A DNA stretch of 25,373 nt from Mucinivorans sp036654415 (GTDB lineage: Bacteria; Bacteroidota; Bacteroidia; Bacteroidales; Rikenellaceae), in the NCBI GenBank assembly GCA_036654415.1, contig JAVVSB010000029.1, positions 1-25,373 of the forward strand, written 5' to 3'. Made by a program: the position numbers and the translations under genes. The number at the start of each line of letters is the position of its first letter. Positions within the stretch are counted from its first letter, which is position 1. Under the pieces are notes generated by a model. The model saw only the letters and a program-made list of their open reading frames with translations. It made no database searches and was not told the DNA's origin. Positions 13,899 to 21,711 of this stretch are shown in pieces.

Positions 13899-15023
13899 TT
13901 ATAAAACACCTTTACTAGATGGTAAATCATAGCAGAAGACATCGCGACGAATGGCCATTCGTAAGGCACGAGCGAAGGCCTTAAATATCCCCTCTATCTT
14001 GTGGTGCTCATTGTCGCCACGAGCCGAAATATGAAGGTTACATTTGGCTGAACTACATAGTGATTTAAAAAAATGGTTGAACATCTCCGTTGGTACATCA
14101 CCCACATATTCCCTTCTAAAATCAACATCCCATTGAAAATCAATACGCCCCCCAAAGTCCAACAACACCAACGCCGAACACTCGTCCATCGGCAGGGCAA
14201 AACCATAACGTTCGATGCCACGACGACTACCCAAAGCCTTTAAAATGGCCTCTCCCAACACAATAGCTACATCCTCCATGGTGTGGTGTTCATCCACACT
14301 TAAGTCACCAACAACTTGCAAATCAAGCGACACTCCCCCATGGTGGACAATCTGTTGAAGCATATGGTCAAGAAATTTAAGTCCCGTATCAATCTTCGAT
14401 TCACTTTTTCCATCCAAATCAAGGGTTAGCTTAATATCTGTCTCACCAGTGGTGCGACGAAGGTCAACCCTGCGTTCTGAGGCACGTAAATATTCTGCTA
14501 CACGTGGCCAACTATCGGTTATCAAGACGCAACAATCCTCAAGTGAATGCTCTTTAAGAAGTTGTACGCCTTTATCCTGAGGTTGAAAAAGAATCGCCTT
14601 AGCACCCAAATTTTTAGCCAACATCACATCCGTAATCCTATCTCCAATAACAAACGAGCCAGAGAGATTATACTCCCCGCCTAAGTATTTACTAAACATA
14701 CCTGTTCGTGGCTTACGCGATGGCGAATTTTGGGCTTCAAAACTACGGTCAATTAAACACGCATCAAAGACAACACCCTCACCCTCCAGGGTCCGCAACA
14801 TCTTATCATGAGCCGTCCAAAAGCTCTGCTCAGGGAAAGAGGCTGTACCAAGTCCATCTTGATTAGAGGCCATAACAAGTTCAAAATCAAGCTCTCGAAT
14901 AGAACTTAAAGCCGAAATAGCGCGGGGAATAAACTCTAATTTTTCGAGGCTGTCGATTTGAAAATCAATAGGTGGCTCGATAATAATAGTACCGTCACGG
15001 TCGACAAATATTACTTTTCTCAT
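13899..15023 (-). CDS. hisB: bifunctional histidinol-phosphatase / imidazoleglycerol-phosphate dehydratase HisB
   Basis: The 374-residue fusion catalyses the dehydratase step and the histidinol-phosphate phosphatase step. The N-terminal HAD phosphatase has Asp8/Asp10 in VDRDGTI, Lys104 and GDRITD (127-132). The C-terminal IGPD (about 185-374) has the two metal motifs DEHHTMED (244-251) and EHHKIEG (339-345). The zinc loop of the E. coli phosphatase (Cys-x-His, later Cys-x-Cys) is absent: residues 89-103 hold a single Cys. The ATG at 15023 overlaps the hisC stop as ATGA and gives the standard MRKVIFVDRDGT start. The longer in-frame start at 15083 would lie deep inside hisC and is rejected. Confidence 0.95.
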   Translation of the reverse strand: MRKVIFVDRDGTIIIEPPIDFQIDSLEKLEFIPRAISALSSIRELDFELVMASNQDGLGTASFPEQSFWTAHDKMLRTLEGEGVVFDACLIDRSFEAQNSPSRKPRTGMFSKYLGGEYNLSGSFVIGDRITDVMLAKNLGAKAILFQPQDKGVQLLKEHSLEDCCVLITDSWPRVAEYLRASERRVDLRRTTGETDIKLTLDLDGKSESKIDTGLKFLDHMLQQIVHHGGVSLDLQVVGDLSVDEHHTMEDVAIVLGEAILKALGSRRGIERYGFALPMDECSALVLLDFGGRIDFQWDVDFRREYVGDVPTEMFNHFFKSLCSSAKCNLHISARGDNEHHKIEGIFKAFARALRMAIRRDVFCYDLPSSKGVL

Positions 15024-16045
15024 CGCATAATCTCCATTAAACGCACATTTTGTTCGGGCGTACCCACAGTAATGCGTAAACACCCCTCACACCCAACCAC
15101 TCCCGAGCGGTCACGCACAATAATACCACCCGCAATAAGCTGGTTATAGAGCTCTCGTGGTCGTGGGACACGAACCAAGAGAAAATTAGAGTCAGATGGG
15201 TAGACCTTTATTATTTTAGGTGATTTAGAGAGATAGTCATACAACATATCTCGTTCATGTACAACTATTTCAATCTGTTTACTTATATCGATACTCAACC
15301 TACTAAGAACAGTCTGTTGAGCCAATGAATTGATGTTGTAGGGATACTTTACCTGGCCAAAAATCCTAATGATTTCGGGGCAAGCCAATGCCAAGCCCAA
15401 ACGCAATGAAGCCATCCCCCACGCCTTTGAAAGAGTCTGGAGTACAATAAGATTAGGGTAGTTAACTAACTCACTACTTAAGCTCTTCTCAGAGGAGAAA
15501 TCAATGTAAGCCTCATCCACCACCACTATACCATGAAAAGCCTTCAGGAGTTTAATGATTTCACCGCGCCCCAAGCTTCCCCCAGTGGGGTTGTTGGGCG
15601 AACAGACAAAAATCAATTTGGTATGGGCATCGCTCATCGCAAGAAGCTTTTCGACTGAGAAAGCAAAATTATCACCACCCAAAGCACACTCACGAAACTC
15701 TACATTATTGATGGCCGCGGCCACCTTATACATCCCATAAGTGGGGGCTATAGAGACAACATTATCGATGCCAGGCTCACAAAAAACACGGAAACAGTGG
15801 TCAATAGCTTCATCACTACCATTACCCACAAAAATATGATCCATTGGTAGCCCCTTAATCTCTGATAATCTTAATTTTAATAGCTTTTGAACTGGGTCAG
15901 GATAACGGTTAAAACCACTATCCCAAGGACTTTCATTGGCATCGAGATAAACCTCTAAAGGTTCACCATGATACTCATCACGAGCCGTAGAATAAGGCTT
16001 CAATGATAGTATATTATGCCTTACAAACTGTTTAATATCAATCAT
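15020..16045 (-). CDS. hisC: histidinol-phosphate aminotransferase HisC
   Basis: HisC is a fold-type I PLP aminotransferase that uses glutamate to aminate imidazole acetol phosphate. The 341-residue protein shows the substrate-end motif LDANESPW (34-41), the PLP-binding Asp177 in VVVDEAYIDF and the Schiff-base Lys207 in LQTLSKAWG. Arg215, a phosphate ligand, is in MASLRLG. It starts 8 nt before the hisD stop and ends with an ATGA overlap into hisB. Its product, 2-oxoglutarate, and its donor, glutamate, tie the operon to the neighbouring TCA genes. Length is normal. Confidence 0.95.
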   Translation of the reverse strand: MIDIKQFVRHNILSLKPYSTARDEYHGEPLEVYLDANESPWDSGFNRYPDPVQKLLKLRLSEIKGLPMDHIFVGNGSDEAIDHCFRVFCEPGIDNVVSIAPTYGMYKVAAAINNVEFRECALGGDNFAFSVEKLLAMSDAHTKLIFVCSPNNPTGGSLGRGEIIKLLKAFHGIVVVDEAYIDFSSEKSLSSELVNYPNLIVLQTLSKAWGMASLRLGLALACPEIIRIFGQVKYPYNINSLAQQTVLSRLSIDISKQIEIVVHERDMLYDYLSKSPKIIKVYPSDSNFLLVRVPRPRELYNQLIAGGIIVRDRSGVVGCEGCLRITVGTPEQNVRLMEIMR

Positions 16046-17309
16046 TTAATCTAAGTTTAACAGCATTAGCATGAGCCGTCAGCCCCTCGGCATTGGCCAT
16101 CTCAATAACCGCCCCACCAAGCAAGGCAAGCCCCGAAGGAGAGAGCTCCTGAAAAGTTATCTTACGCACAAAGCTATCCACATTTATACCACTAAACGAG
16201 CGAGCCCAACCGTAAGTTGGCAAGGTGTGGTTGGTTCCGCTGGAATAATCACCCACGCTCTCGGGCGAGTAATTACCGATAAAAACACTCCCAGCAGCTG
16301 TAATCTGCGCAGCCATATCCCATGGACTATCCATTGAAATTATCAAATGCTCAGGAGCATAGACATTGGAAAAGGCCACCTGATTAGAGGCCTCAGAGAA
16401 GACCACTATTCTACAATTATCTAAGGCATGACCCGCAACATCTCGACGCGAGAGCGAACTAAGTTGAAGCTCAATTGCAGACATTACATCGCGAGCAAAC
16501 GCCTCACTGTGGCAGACCAAAATAGCCTGAGAATCAGGCCCATGTTCGGCCTGAGAAAGCATATCAGCAGCCACAAAGTCGACTCGTGCACTGTTATCGG
16601 CCAAAACCATCACCTCCGAAGGGCCAGCAGGCATATCGATGGCCACCTGAGAAAGGCTCACCTGCTGCTTGGCCTGGGTTACGTATTGATTGCCTGGGCC
16701 AAAAACTTTATCCACCTTACGGATTGTCTCCGTACCATACGCCATAGCTGCAATAGCCTGAGCACCACCTATGTTGTACACTTCATCTACACCACAAATA
16801 TAAGCTGCATACAGCACCGCTGCATTCCGAGAGGGGGTACAAAGCACCACCTGCTCACAACCAGCAATCTTGGCCACTCCAGCCAACATCAACACCGTGG
16901 AAAATAGTGGAGCCGAACCACCAGGAATATAGAGCCCCACACGAGTAATAGGCACCGAACGCTGCACACAACGCACTCCTGGCATAGTTTCAATATCTAC
17001 AACATTGGCAAGTTGGGCAGCATGAAATTTACGTATATTACTAAGCGACAGCGCGATGGCATCCTTCAACTCTTCTGGCACTTCATCTTGAGCAGCCTTC
17101 AACTCCTGCTCACTGATTTTCAATGAGTCAAGTTGCACGTGGTCTATCTCTTGGGATAGTTCAGCAATAGCACTATCACCACCAAGGCGAACCCGTTCAA
17201 TGATTTTGGCGACCACCTGTGCCACGTGGTCGCTATGTGATTTTGCAGCCGCACGATAACACAAAGACTCCCACTGCTGTGGTGCTGGATTTACAAAAAC
17301 ATCCATCAT
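16038..17309 (-). CDS. hisD: histidinol dehydrogenase HisD
   Basis: HisD is the zinc-dependent NAD enzyme that oxidises L-histidinol twice to histidine. The 423-residue protein keeps all key residues: zinc ligands Gln253 and His256 (LSQAEHGPDS), Asp354 (SVGDYSSG) and His413 (TAHANAV), and the catalytic pair Glu320/His321 (YAPEHL). The NAD region FGPGNQYVTQAK (203-214) is intact. Two tandem ATG codons start the gene at 17309 and 17306. The first overlaps the hisG stop by 4 nt, the second by 1 nt, and either could be used. Confidence 0.97.
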   Translation of the reverse strand: MMDVFVNPAPQQWESLCYRAAAKSHSDHVAQVVAKIIERVRLGGDSAIAELSQEIDHVQLDSLKISEQELKAAQDEVPEELKDAIALSLSNIRKFHAAQLANVVDIETMPGVRCVQRSVPITRVGLYIPGGSAPLFSTVLMLAGVAKIAGCEQVVLCTPSRNAAVLYAAYICGVDEVYNIGGAQAIAAMAYGTETIRKVDKVFGPGNQYVTQAKQQVSLSQVAIDMPAGPSEVMVLADNSARVDFVAADMLSQAEHGPDSQAILVCHSEAFARDVMSAIELQLSSLSRRDVAGHALDNCRIVVFSEASNQVAFSNVYAPEHLIISMDSPWDMAAQITAAGSVFIGNYSPESVGDYSSGTNHTLPTYGWARSFSGINVDSFVRKITFQELSPSGLALLGGAVIEMANAEGLTAHANAVKLRLND

Positions 17310-18157
17310 CGTACCATATTCTCAAGATTGAGCACCAAAATATCTTCGGCACCAATAGCCTTTAGCTGCTCTATTTTGGTCCATAATTCACTTTGGTGAA
17401 CCACCACGTGTAACGAACTCCACCCTACTTGAGCAAGAGGTAATACGGTGGGGGATTTCATTCCAGGAATAACAGCCACAGCCTCAGAGAGTTTATCAGT
17501 TGGAATATTCATCAAAAGGTATTTCATCCCTCGGCTCTGCTCCACAGATTTAAAGCGGAAAAGCATCTGCTCCAAAATCTCACGTTTTTGTGCAGAAAGG
17601 TCTTTATTGACAACCAAGACAGCCTCCGAGAAAAGCACCTTTTCAACCTCTTTAAGACCATTGGTAATGAGCGTACCACCAGAGCTTACGATATCAAAGA
17701 TAGCATCGGCCATACCGATAGTAGGGGCTATTTCAACTGACCCTGCAATTTGGTGAATATGGGCTTTGATACCATTTTCAGCAAAAAAGCGACCCAAAAT
17801 TTCAGGATAAGAGGTGGCTATACTACGCCCCGCAAAATATTCCAGCGACTCATACGCTTCACCCTTGGCAATGGCCAATGATAAGCGACACTTACCAAAA
17901 CCCAAACGGTGAACCACGTCAATATTTTCACCCTTCTCCAAGACCTCATTAAGTCCCACGATACCAATATCTGCCGAGCCCATGGCCACAGCAGCTGGAA
18001 TATCATCATCGCGAAGATAGAGTACCTCAACAGGGAAATTATCACTCACCGAGAGCAATTTTCTTCTATTTTGTTCGACCTGAATGCCTGCTTCAGAGAG
18101 CAGTTCCAGCGAATCTTCATTCAATCGGCCTTTGGCCTGAATAGCTAAACGTATCAT
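17306..18157 (-). CDS. hisG: ATP phosphoribosyltransferase HisG, long form
   Basis: HisG condenses ATP and PRPP, the committed step of histidine synthesis. The 283-residue length, with an ACT-like C-terminal domain (about 210-283), marks the long hexameric form. That form is feedback-inhibited by histidine and needs no HisZ, and no hisZ is present. The PRPP-binding loop is DIVSSGGTLITNGLKEVE (155-172). It is the first gene of the operon. The spacer to the divergent acn gene is only 80 bp and the predicted leader about 15 nt, too short for a histidine leader peptide and attenuator. Regulation is therefore expected from HisG feedback and initiation control. Confidence 0.96.
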   Translation of the reverse strand: MIRLAIQAKGRLNEDSLELLSEAGIQVEQNRRKLLSVSDNFPVEVLYLRDDDIPAAVAMGSADIGIVGLNEVLEKGENIDVVHRLGFGKCRLSLAIAKGEAYESLEYFAGRSIATSYPEILGRFFAENGIKAHIHQIAGSVEIAPTIGMADAIFDIVSSGGTLITNGLKEVEKVLFSEAVLVVNKDLSAQKREILEQMLFRFKSVEQSRGMKYLLMNIPTDKLSEAVAVIPGMKSPTVLPLAQVGWSSLHVVVHQSELWTKIEQLKAIGAEDILVLNLENMVR

Positions 18158-18164
18158 AAAAAGT

Positions 18165-18181
18165 TACAAAATTTGTACAAA
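18165..18181. promoter_or_regulatory. candidate operator: three TACAAA half-sites at the his start
   Basis: TACAAA occurs at 18165-18170 and 18176-18181, exactly 11 bp apart (one helical turn), with the inverted copy TTTGTA at 18172-18177. Together they form a 13-nt palindrome and an overlapping 10-nt palindrome. The cluster covers the predicted hisG transcription start, where a bound protein would block initiation. No regulator is encoded nearby; the site is inferred from symmetry only. Confidence 0.35.
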
Positions 18182-18208
18182 GTTAGTGAATTTTCGCCAC
18201 TTAACAAC
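18178..18208 (-). promoter_or_regulatory. his operon promoter
   Basis: On the minus strand TAACTTTG (18185-18178) is a perfect TAnnTTTG box ending 20 nt before the hisG ATG. GTTG (18208-18205) is a 3-of-4 match to the -33 TTTG, with a 19-nt spacer. It overlaps head-to-head with the divergent acn promoter. Confidence 0.6.
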
Positions 18209-18216
18209 TATATTTG
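18209..18216 (+). promoter_or_regulatory. -7 box of the acn-icd-gltA promoter
   Basis: TATATTTG matches TAnnTTTG exactly and ends 21 nt before the acn ATG. The -33 position (about 18186-18189) shows no TTTG, so the -35-like contact may be weak or activator-assisted. It directly abuts the -33 word of the opposing his promoter. Confidence 0.55.
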
Positions 18217-18237
18217 CACCAATAAACACGCATAACT

Positions 18238-20451
18238 ATGACACAGAACATCCAATTAATCGAAGATTTGTATGCTTCAATGGCCTCGAAATTAAGTCAA
18301 TTCAAGGAGCCACTCACCTTAACAGAAAAGATTTTATTTACCCATTTCGACACCATAGGTGGCAGTCATAAACGGGGACAAGATTATGTTGATTTCCGCC
18401 CTGACCGCGTGGCAATGCAGGACGCAACAGCACAAATGGCTCTATTACAATTTATTAATGCAGGCAAAAAGAGCTCATCGGTACCCGCTAGTGTACATTG
18501 CGACCATCTAATTCAGGCCAACAACGGTGCCACGACTGACCTTGAGGCGGCCAAGGTGGCCAACCAAGAGGTGTATGACTTTTTGAGTTCGGTGAGCTCT
18601 AAATTTGGTATTGATTTTTGGAGTGCCGGGGCTGGCATTATCCATCAGGTAATTTTAGAGAACTACGCCTTCCCTGGTGGAATGATGATAGGTACAGACT
18701 CGCACACACCCAACGCTGGAGGACTAGGTATGGTGGCAATAGGGGTTGGCGGAGCCGATGCGGCCGACGTGATGAGTGGCCTGAGCTGGGAACTCAAGAT
18801 GCCTAAGATTATAGGAGTACACCTAACTGGCTCTCTGAGCGGATGGTGTTCGGCCAAAGATGTGATTTTGAAATTGGCAGGTATTTTGACCGTCAAAGGT
18901 GGTACCAACTCGGTGGTAGAGTACTTCGGTCATGGGGCCTCCACCATCTCGGCTACAGGTAAGGCCACCATCTGCAATATGGGTGCTGAAGTTGGTGCCA
19001 CCTGCTCGATTTTCCCTTACGACCAAAAGACAAAAGAGTACCTTATTGCCACCGAGCGAGAAGATGTGGCCCGTGCTGCCGAGAGGATAAGCCACTACCT
19101 AAGAGCTGACCAAGGGGCTATCTACGACCAGGTAATAGAAATTAACCTTAGTGAGTTGGAACCATATATTAACGGTCCGTTTACTCCCGATGCTGCTTAC
19201 CCCATCAGCCAGTTTGCCGATGTGGTGCGCAAAAGTGGATACCCCGAAAAGATGGATGTTGGTTTGATTGGCTCCTGTACCAACTCCTCATACCAAGATT
19301 TGGCGCGCGCAGCATCGGTGGCCAAGCAGGCCAAAGAGAAGGGAATAAAGGTAATGAGCCAATTTATCATCACTCCAGGGTCGTCTATGGTACAACAGAC
19401 GGCAAAAGAGAATGGTCTTTTCGAGGCTTTTGAAAATATCGGAGGTACAGTAATGGCCAACGCTTGCGGAGCCTGCATTGGGCAATGGGCACGCAAGGGA
19501 GCCGAGAAAAAACTACCCAACTCCATCGTCACCAGCTTCAACCGCAACTTTGTAGCCCGTAACGACGGCAACCCCAACACCTACGCCTTTGTAGCCTCTC
19601 CAGAAATCACAACGGCACTAACCATCGCTGGGAAAATCACCTTTAACCCTATGAAAGACTCTCTACTCAACGACCGTGGAGAGTTGGTGATGCTGGATGC
19701 ACCACGGGGCCACGAATTACCACCATTGGGTTACAAAATGGGAGATAAAGGGCTCCAAACTCCGCAAATGAACTCTGTGGAGATAAGAATTTCGCCATTG
19801 TCCGAAAGATTACAACTATTGACACCATTTTCCCCTTGGGACGGGAAAGAGTCTATGGAACTCGCACTACTTATCAAGGCCAAGGGCAAATGTACCACCG
19901 ACCATATTTCAGCTGCTGGGCGATGGCTTCGCTACCGTGGGCACCTGCAAAATATTTCGCAAAACCTACTGATGGCCGCCACTAACGCCTTCAACAGCCA
20001 AGTTGACTCGGTCTATTGCTCACTCACGGGTGGTTATCACCGCGTAGCCCAGGCAGCTCAGCAATATAGAGATGCCAATAGGAGTACAATCATTGTGGCT
20101 CAAGAAAATTATGGCGAAGGCAGCTCGCGCGAACACGCAGCTATGGAACCTAGATATATGGGAGTAAAAGTGGTTCTTGCTCAGTCGTTTGCTCGTATAC
20201 ATGAAACCAACCTTAAGAAACAGGGACTCCTGGCGTTAACCTTTGCCAACAAAGCAGATTATGATTTAATCGAAGAAAAAGATACCTTTGTGGTCGAAGG
20301 GTTAAAGAATTTTGAACCTAAACTATATATAATAAAGGCAGATGGCCACAAAATAGAGATTAAAGTAAACCACACATACAACGAGCAACAGAAAGAGTGG
20401 TTTGTGGCTGGCAGTGCCCTTAACAGACTTAAAGAATCAGCAATAAAATGA
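18238..20451 (+). CDS. acn: aconitate hydratase (mitochondrial-type)
   Basis: Aconitase interconverts citrate and isocitrate through a [4Fe-4S] cluster. The 737-residue protein has the three cluster cysteines: Cys347 in IGSCTNSS, and Cys410 and Cys413 in ANACGACIGQW. The substrate-binding DSHTPNAGGLG motif lies at about 159-169. The C-terminal swivel domain has GEGSSREHAAMEPR, with the catalytic serine region. Length and motif spacing fit the mitochondrial-type aconitases common in Bacteroidetes rather than the longer AcnA or the AcnB type. It is first in the acn-icd-gltA operon, and its TGA overlaps the icd ATG by 4 nt. Confidence 0.95.
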   Translation: MTQNIQLIEDLYASMASKLSQFKEPLTLTEKILFTHFDTIGGSHKRGQDYVDFRPDRVAMQDATAQMALLQFINAGKKSSSVPASVHCDHLIQANNGATTDLEAAKVANQEVYDFLSSVSSKFGIDFWSAGAGIIHQVILENYAFPGGMMIGTDSHTPNAGGLGMVAIGVGGADAADVMSGLSWELKMPKIIGVHLTGSLSGWCSAKDVILKLAGILTVKGGTNSVVEYFGHGASTISATGKATICNMGAEVGATCSIFPYDQKTKEYLIATEREDVARAAERISHYLRADQGAIYDQVIEINLSELEPYINGPFTPDAAYPISQFADVVRKSGYPEKMDVGLIGSCTNSSYQDLARAASVAKQAKEKGIKVMSQFIITPGSSMVQQTAKENGLFEAFENIGGTVMANACGACIGQWARKGAEKKLPNSIVTSFNRNFVARNDGNPNTYAFVASPEITTALTIAGKITFNPMKDSLLNDRGELVMLDAPRGHELPPLGYKMGDKGLQTPQMNSVEIRISPLSERLQLLTPFSPWDGKESMELALLIKAKGKCTTDHISAAGRWLRYRGHLQNISQNLLMAATNAFNSQVDSVYCSLTGGYHRVAQAAQQYRDANRSTIIVAQENYGEGSSREHAAMEPRYMGVKVVLAQSFARIHETNLKKQGLLALTFANKADYDLIEEKDTFVVEGLKNFEPKLYIIKADGHKIEIKVNHTYNEQQKEWFVAGSALNRLKESAIK

Positions 20452-21704
20452 AAATCACAATCAACAAAGGGGTGTTAAGTGTTCCCAATCGCCCCACGAT
20501 TCCTTTTATCGAGGGGGATGGCATAGGCCGAGACATATGGGCTGCCAGCAGACGTATTATTGATGCGGCTGTAGAAAAATGTTATCAGGGGCAGCGGCAA
20601 ATAGAGTGGAAAGAGGTCTTGGCCGGCCAAAAAGCATTCGACACAACGGGCAGCTGGTTACCACAACAGACACTCGATAGTTTTCGTGAGTATTTAGTTG
20701 GTATTAAGGGACCGCTCACCACCCCTGTTGGTGGAGGTATGCGATCTCTTAACGTCGCTTTGCGCCAGAAGCTCGACCTTTATGTATGTCTACGTCCAAC
20801 GCGTTACTTCCGTGGAGTGGGTTCACCACTAAAAAATCCAGAAAAGGTTTCAATGACTATTTTTCGCGAAAACACCGAGGATATTTATGCTGGCATAGAG
20901 TGGCAAACAGGCACGCCCGAGGCAGCCAAACTACTAAAGTTTCTACAACAGGAGATGGGGGTGACCAAGATACGTTTTCCAGAGAGCTCATCTTTCGGGA
21001 TTAAACCTATCTCCAAAGAGGGGACAGAACGTTTAATCCGTGCGGCCATACTCTACGCCATTGAACACAAAAAACCATCGGTAACAATGGTACACAAAGG
21101 TAATATTATGAAATTCACCGAGGGGTCGTTCAAAAACTGGGGTTATGCCTTGGCCGAGAGAGAGTTTCCAGAGCAGACTTTTACTTGGAACCAATGGGAG
21201 AAGCTAAAAGCCGAGAAAGGCGAGGCCCAGGCCAATCTTATCCAGAATGAAGAGCTCTTAAAAGGTAAAGTATTAATAAAGGATGCCATAGCCGATGCCT
21301 TTTTGCAATGGACTTTGCTTAAACCAAACGAGTTTTCGGTCATTGCCACACCAAACCTCAACGGTGACTACATAAGCGACCAATTGGCAGCTATGGTGGG
21401 AGGCATAGGCATCGCCCCAGGGGCCAACATCAACTACCAAACTGGTCACGCCATCTTTGAGGCCACACACGGCACAGCCCCCATCCACGCCGACAAGAAC
21501 AAGGCCAACCCCTGCTCGCTACTGCTCTCGGGTGTGCTGATGCTCGAATATTTGGGATGGACCCAAGCCGCTGAGGCCATTGTGCAAGCAATGGAGGCCT
21601 CGTTCCTACGTGGTGAGGCAACCTACGATTTAGTGCGATTTATGAGTCCTGCGACAGAACTTTCAACGAGTGCATTTGCAGATTGTTTAATCTCTAAACT
21701 TTAA
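20448..21704 (+). CDS. icd: isocitrate dehydrogenase, E. coli Icd-like
   Basis: Icd decarboxylates isocitrate to 2-oxoglutarate. The 418-residue protein aligns by eye along its whole length with the homodimeric E. coli-type enzyme: FIEGDGIG (20-27), KGPLTTPVGGGMRSLNVALRQ around Ser100 (the residue phosphorylated by AceK in E. coli), IFRENTEDIYAGIEW (138-152), VHKGNIMKFTEG (215-226) and metal ligands in NLNGDYISD (Asp307, Asp311). The NADP-contact pair Lys344/Tyr345 of E. coli is replaced by Ile346/His347, while the other two contacts are kept (Tyr393, Arg397). Cofactor choice therefore cannot be assumed to be NADP. It overlaps acn by 4 nt, and gltA follows after 7 nt. No aceK is seen here. 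Confidence 0.93.
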   Translation: MKITINKGVLSVPNRPTIPFIEGDGIGRDIWAASRRIIDAAVEKCYQGQRQIEWKEVLAGQKAFDTTGSWLPQQTLDSFREYLVGIKGPLTTPVGGGMRSLNVALRQKLDLYVCLRPTRYFRGVGSPLKNPEKVSMTIFRENTEDIYAGIEWQTGTPEAAKLLKFLQQEMGVTKIRFPESSSFGIKPISKEGTERLIRAAILYAIEHKKPSVTMVHKGNIMKFTEGSFKNWGYALAEREFPEQTFTWNQWEKLKAEKGEAQANLIQNEELLKGKVLIKDAIADAFLQWTLLKPNEFSVIATPNLNGDYISDQLAAMVGGIGIAPGANINYQTGHAIFEATHGTAPIHADKNKANPCSLLLSGVLMLEYLGWTQAAEAIVQAMEASFLRGEATYDLVRFMSPATELSTSAFADCLISKL

Positions 21705-21711
21705 AAAAATC

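Noticed and set aside
15024..15083. Longer N-terminus for hisB
   Set aside because: It lies entirely within conserved hisC sequence; the ATGA overlap at 15020-15023 gives the standard HAD start.
18158..18237. Histidine attenuator or T-box in the his leader
   Set aside because: The whole spacer is 80 bp and the predicted leader about 15 nt; there is no run of His codons and no terminator/antiterminator pair.
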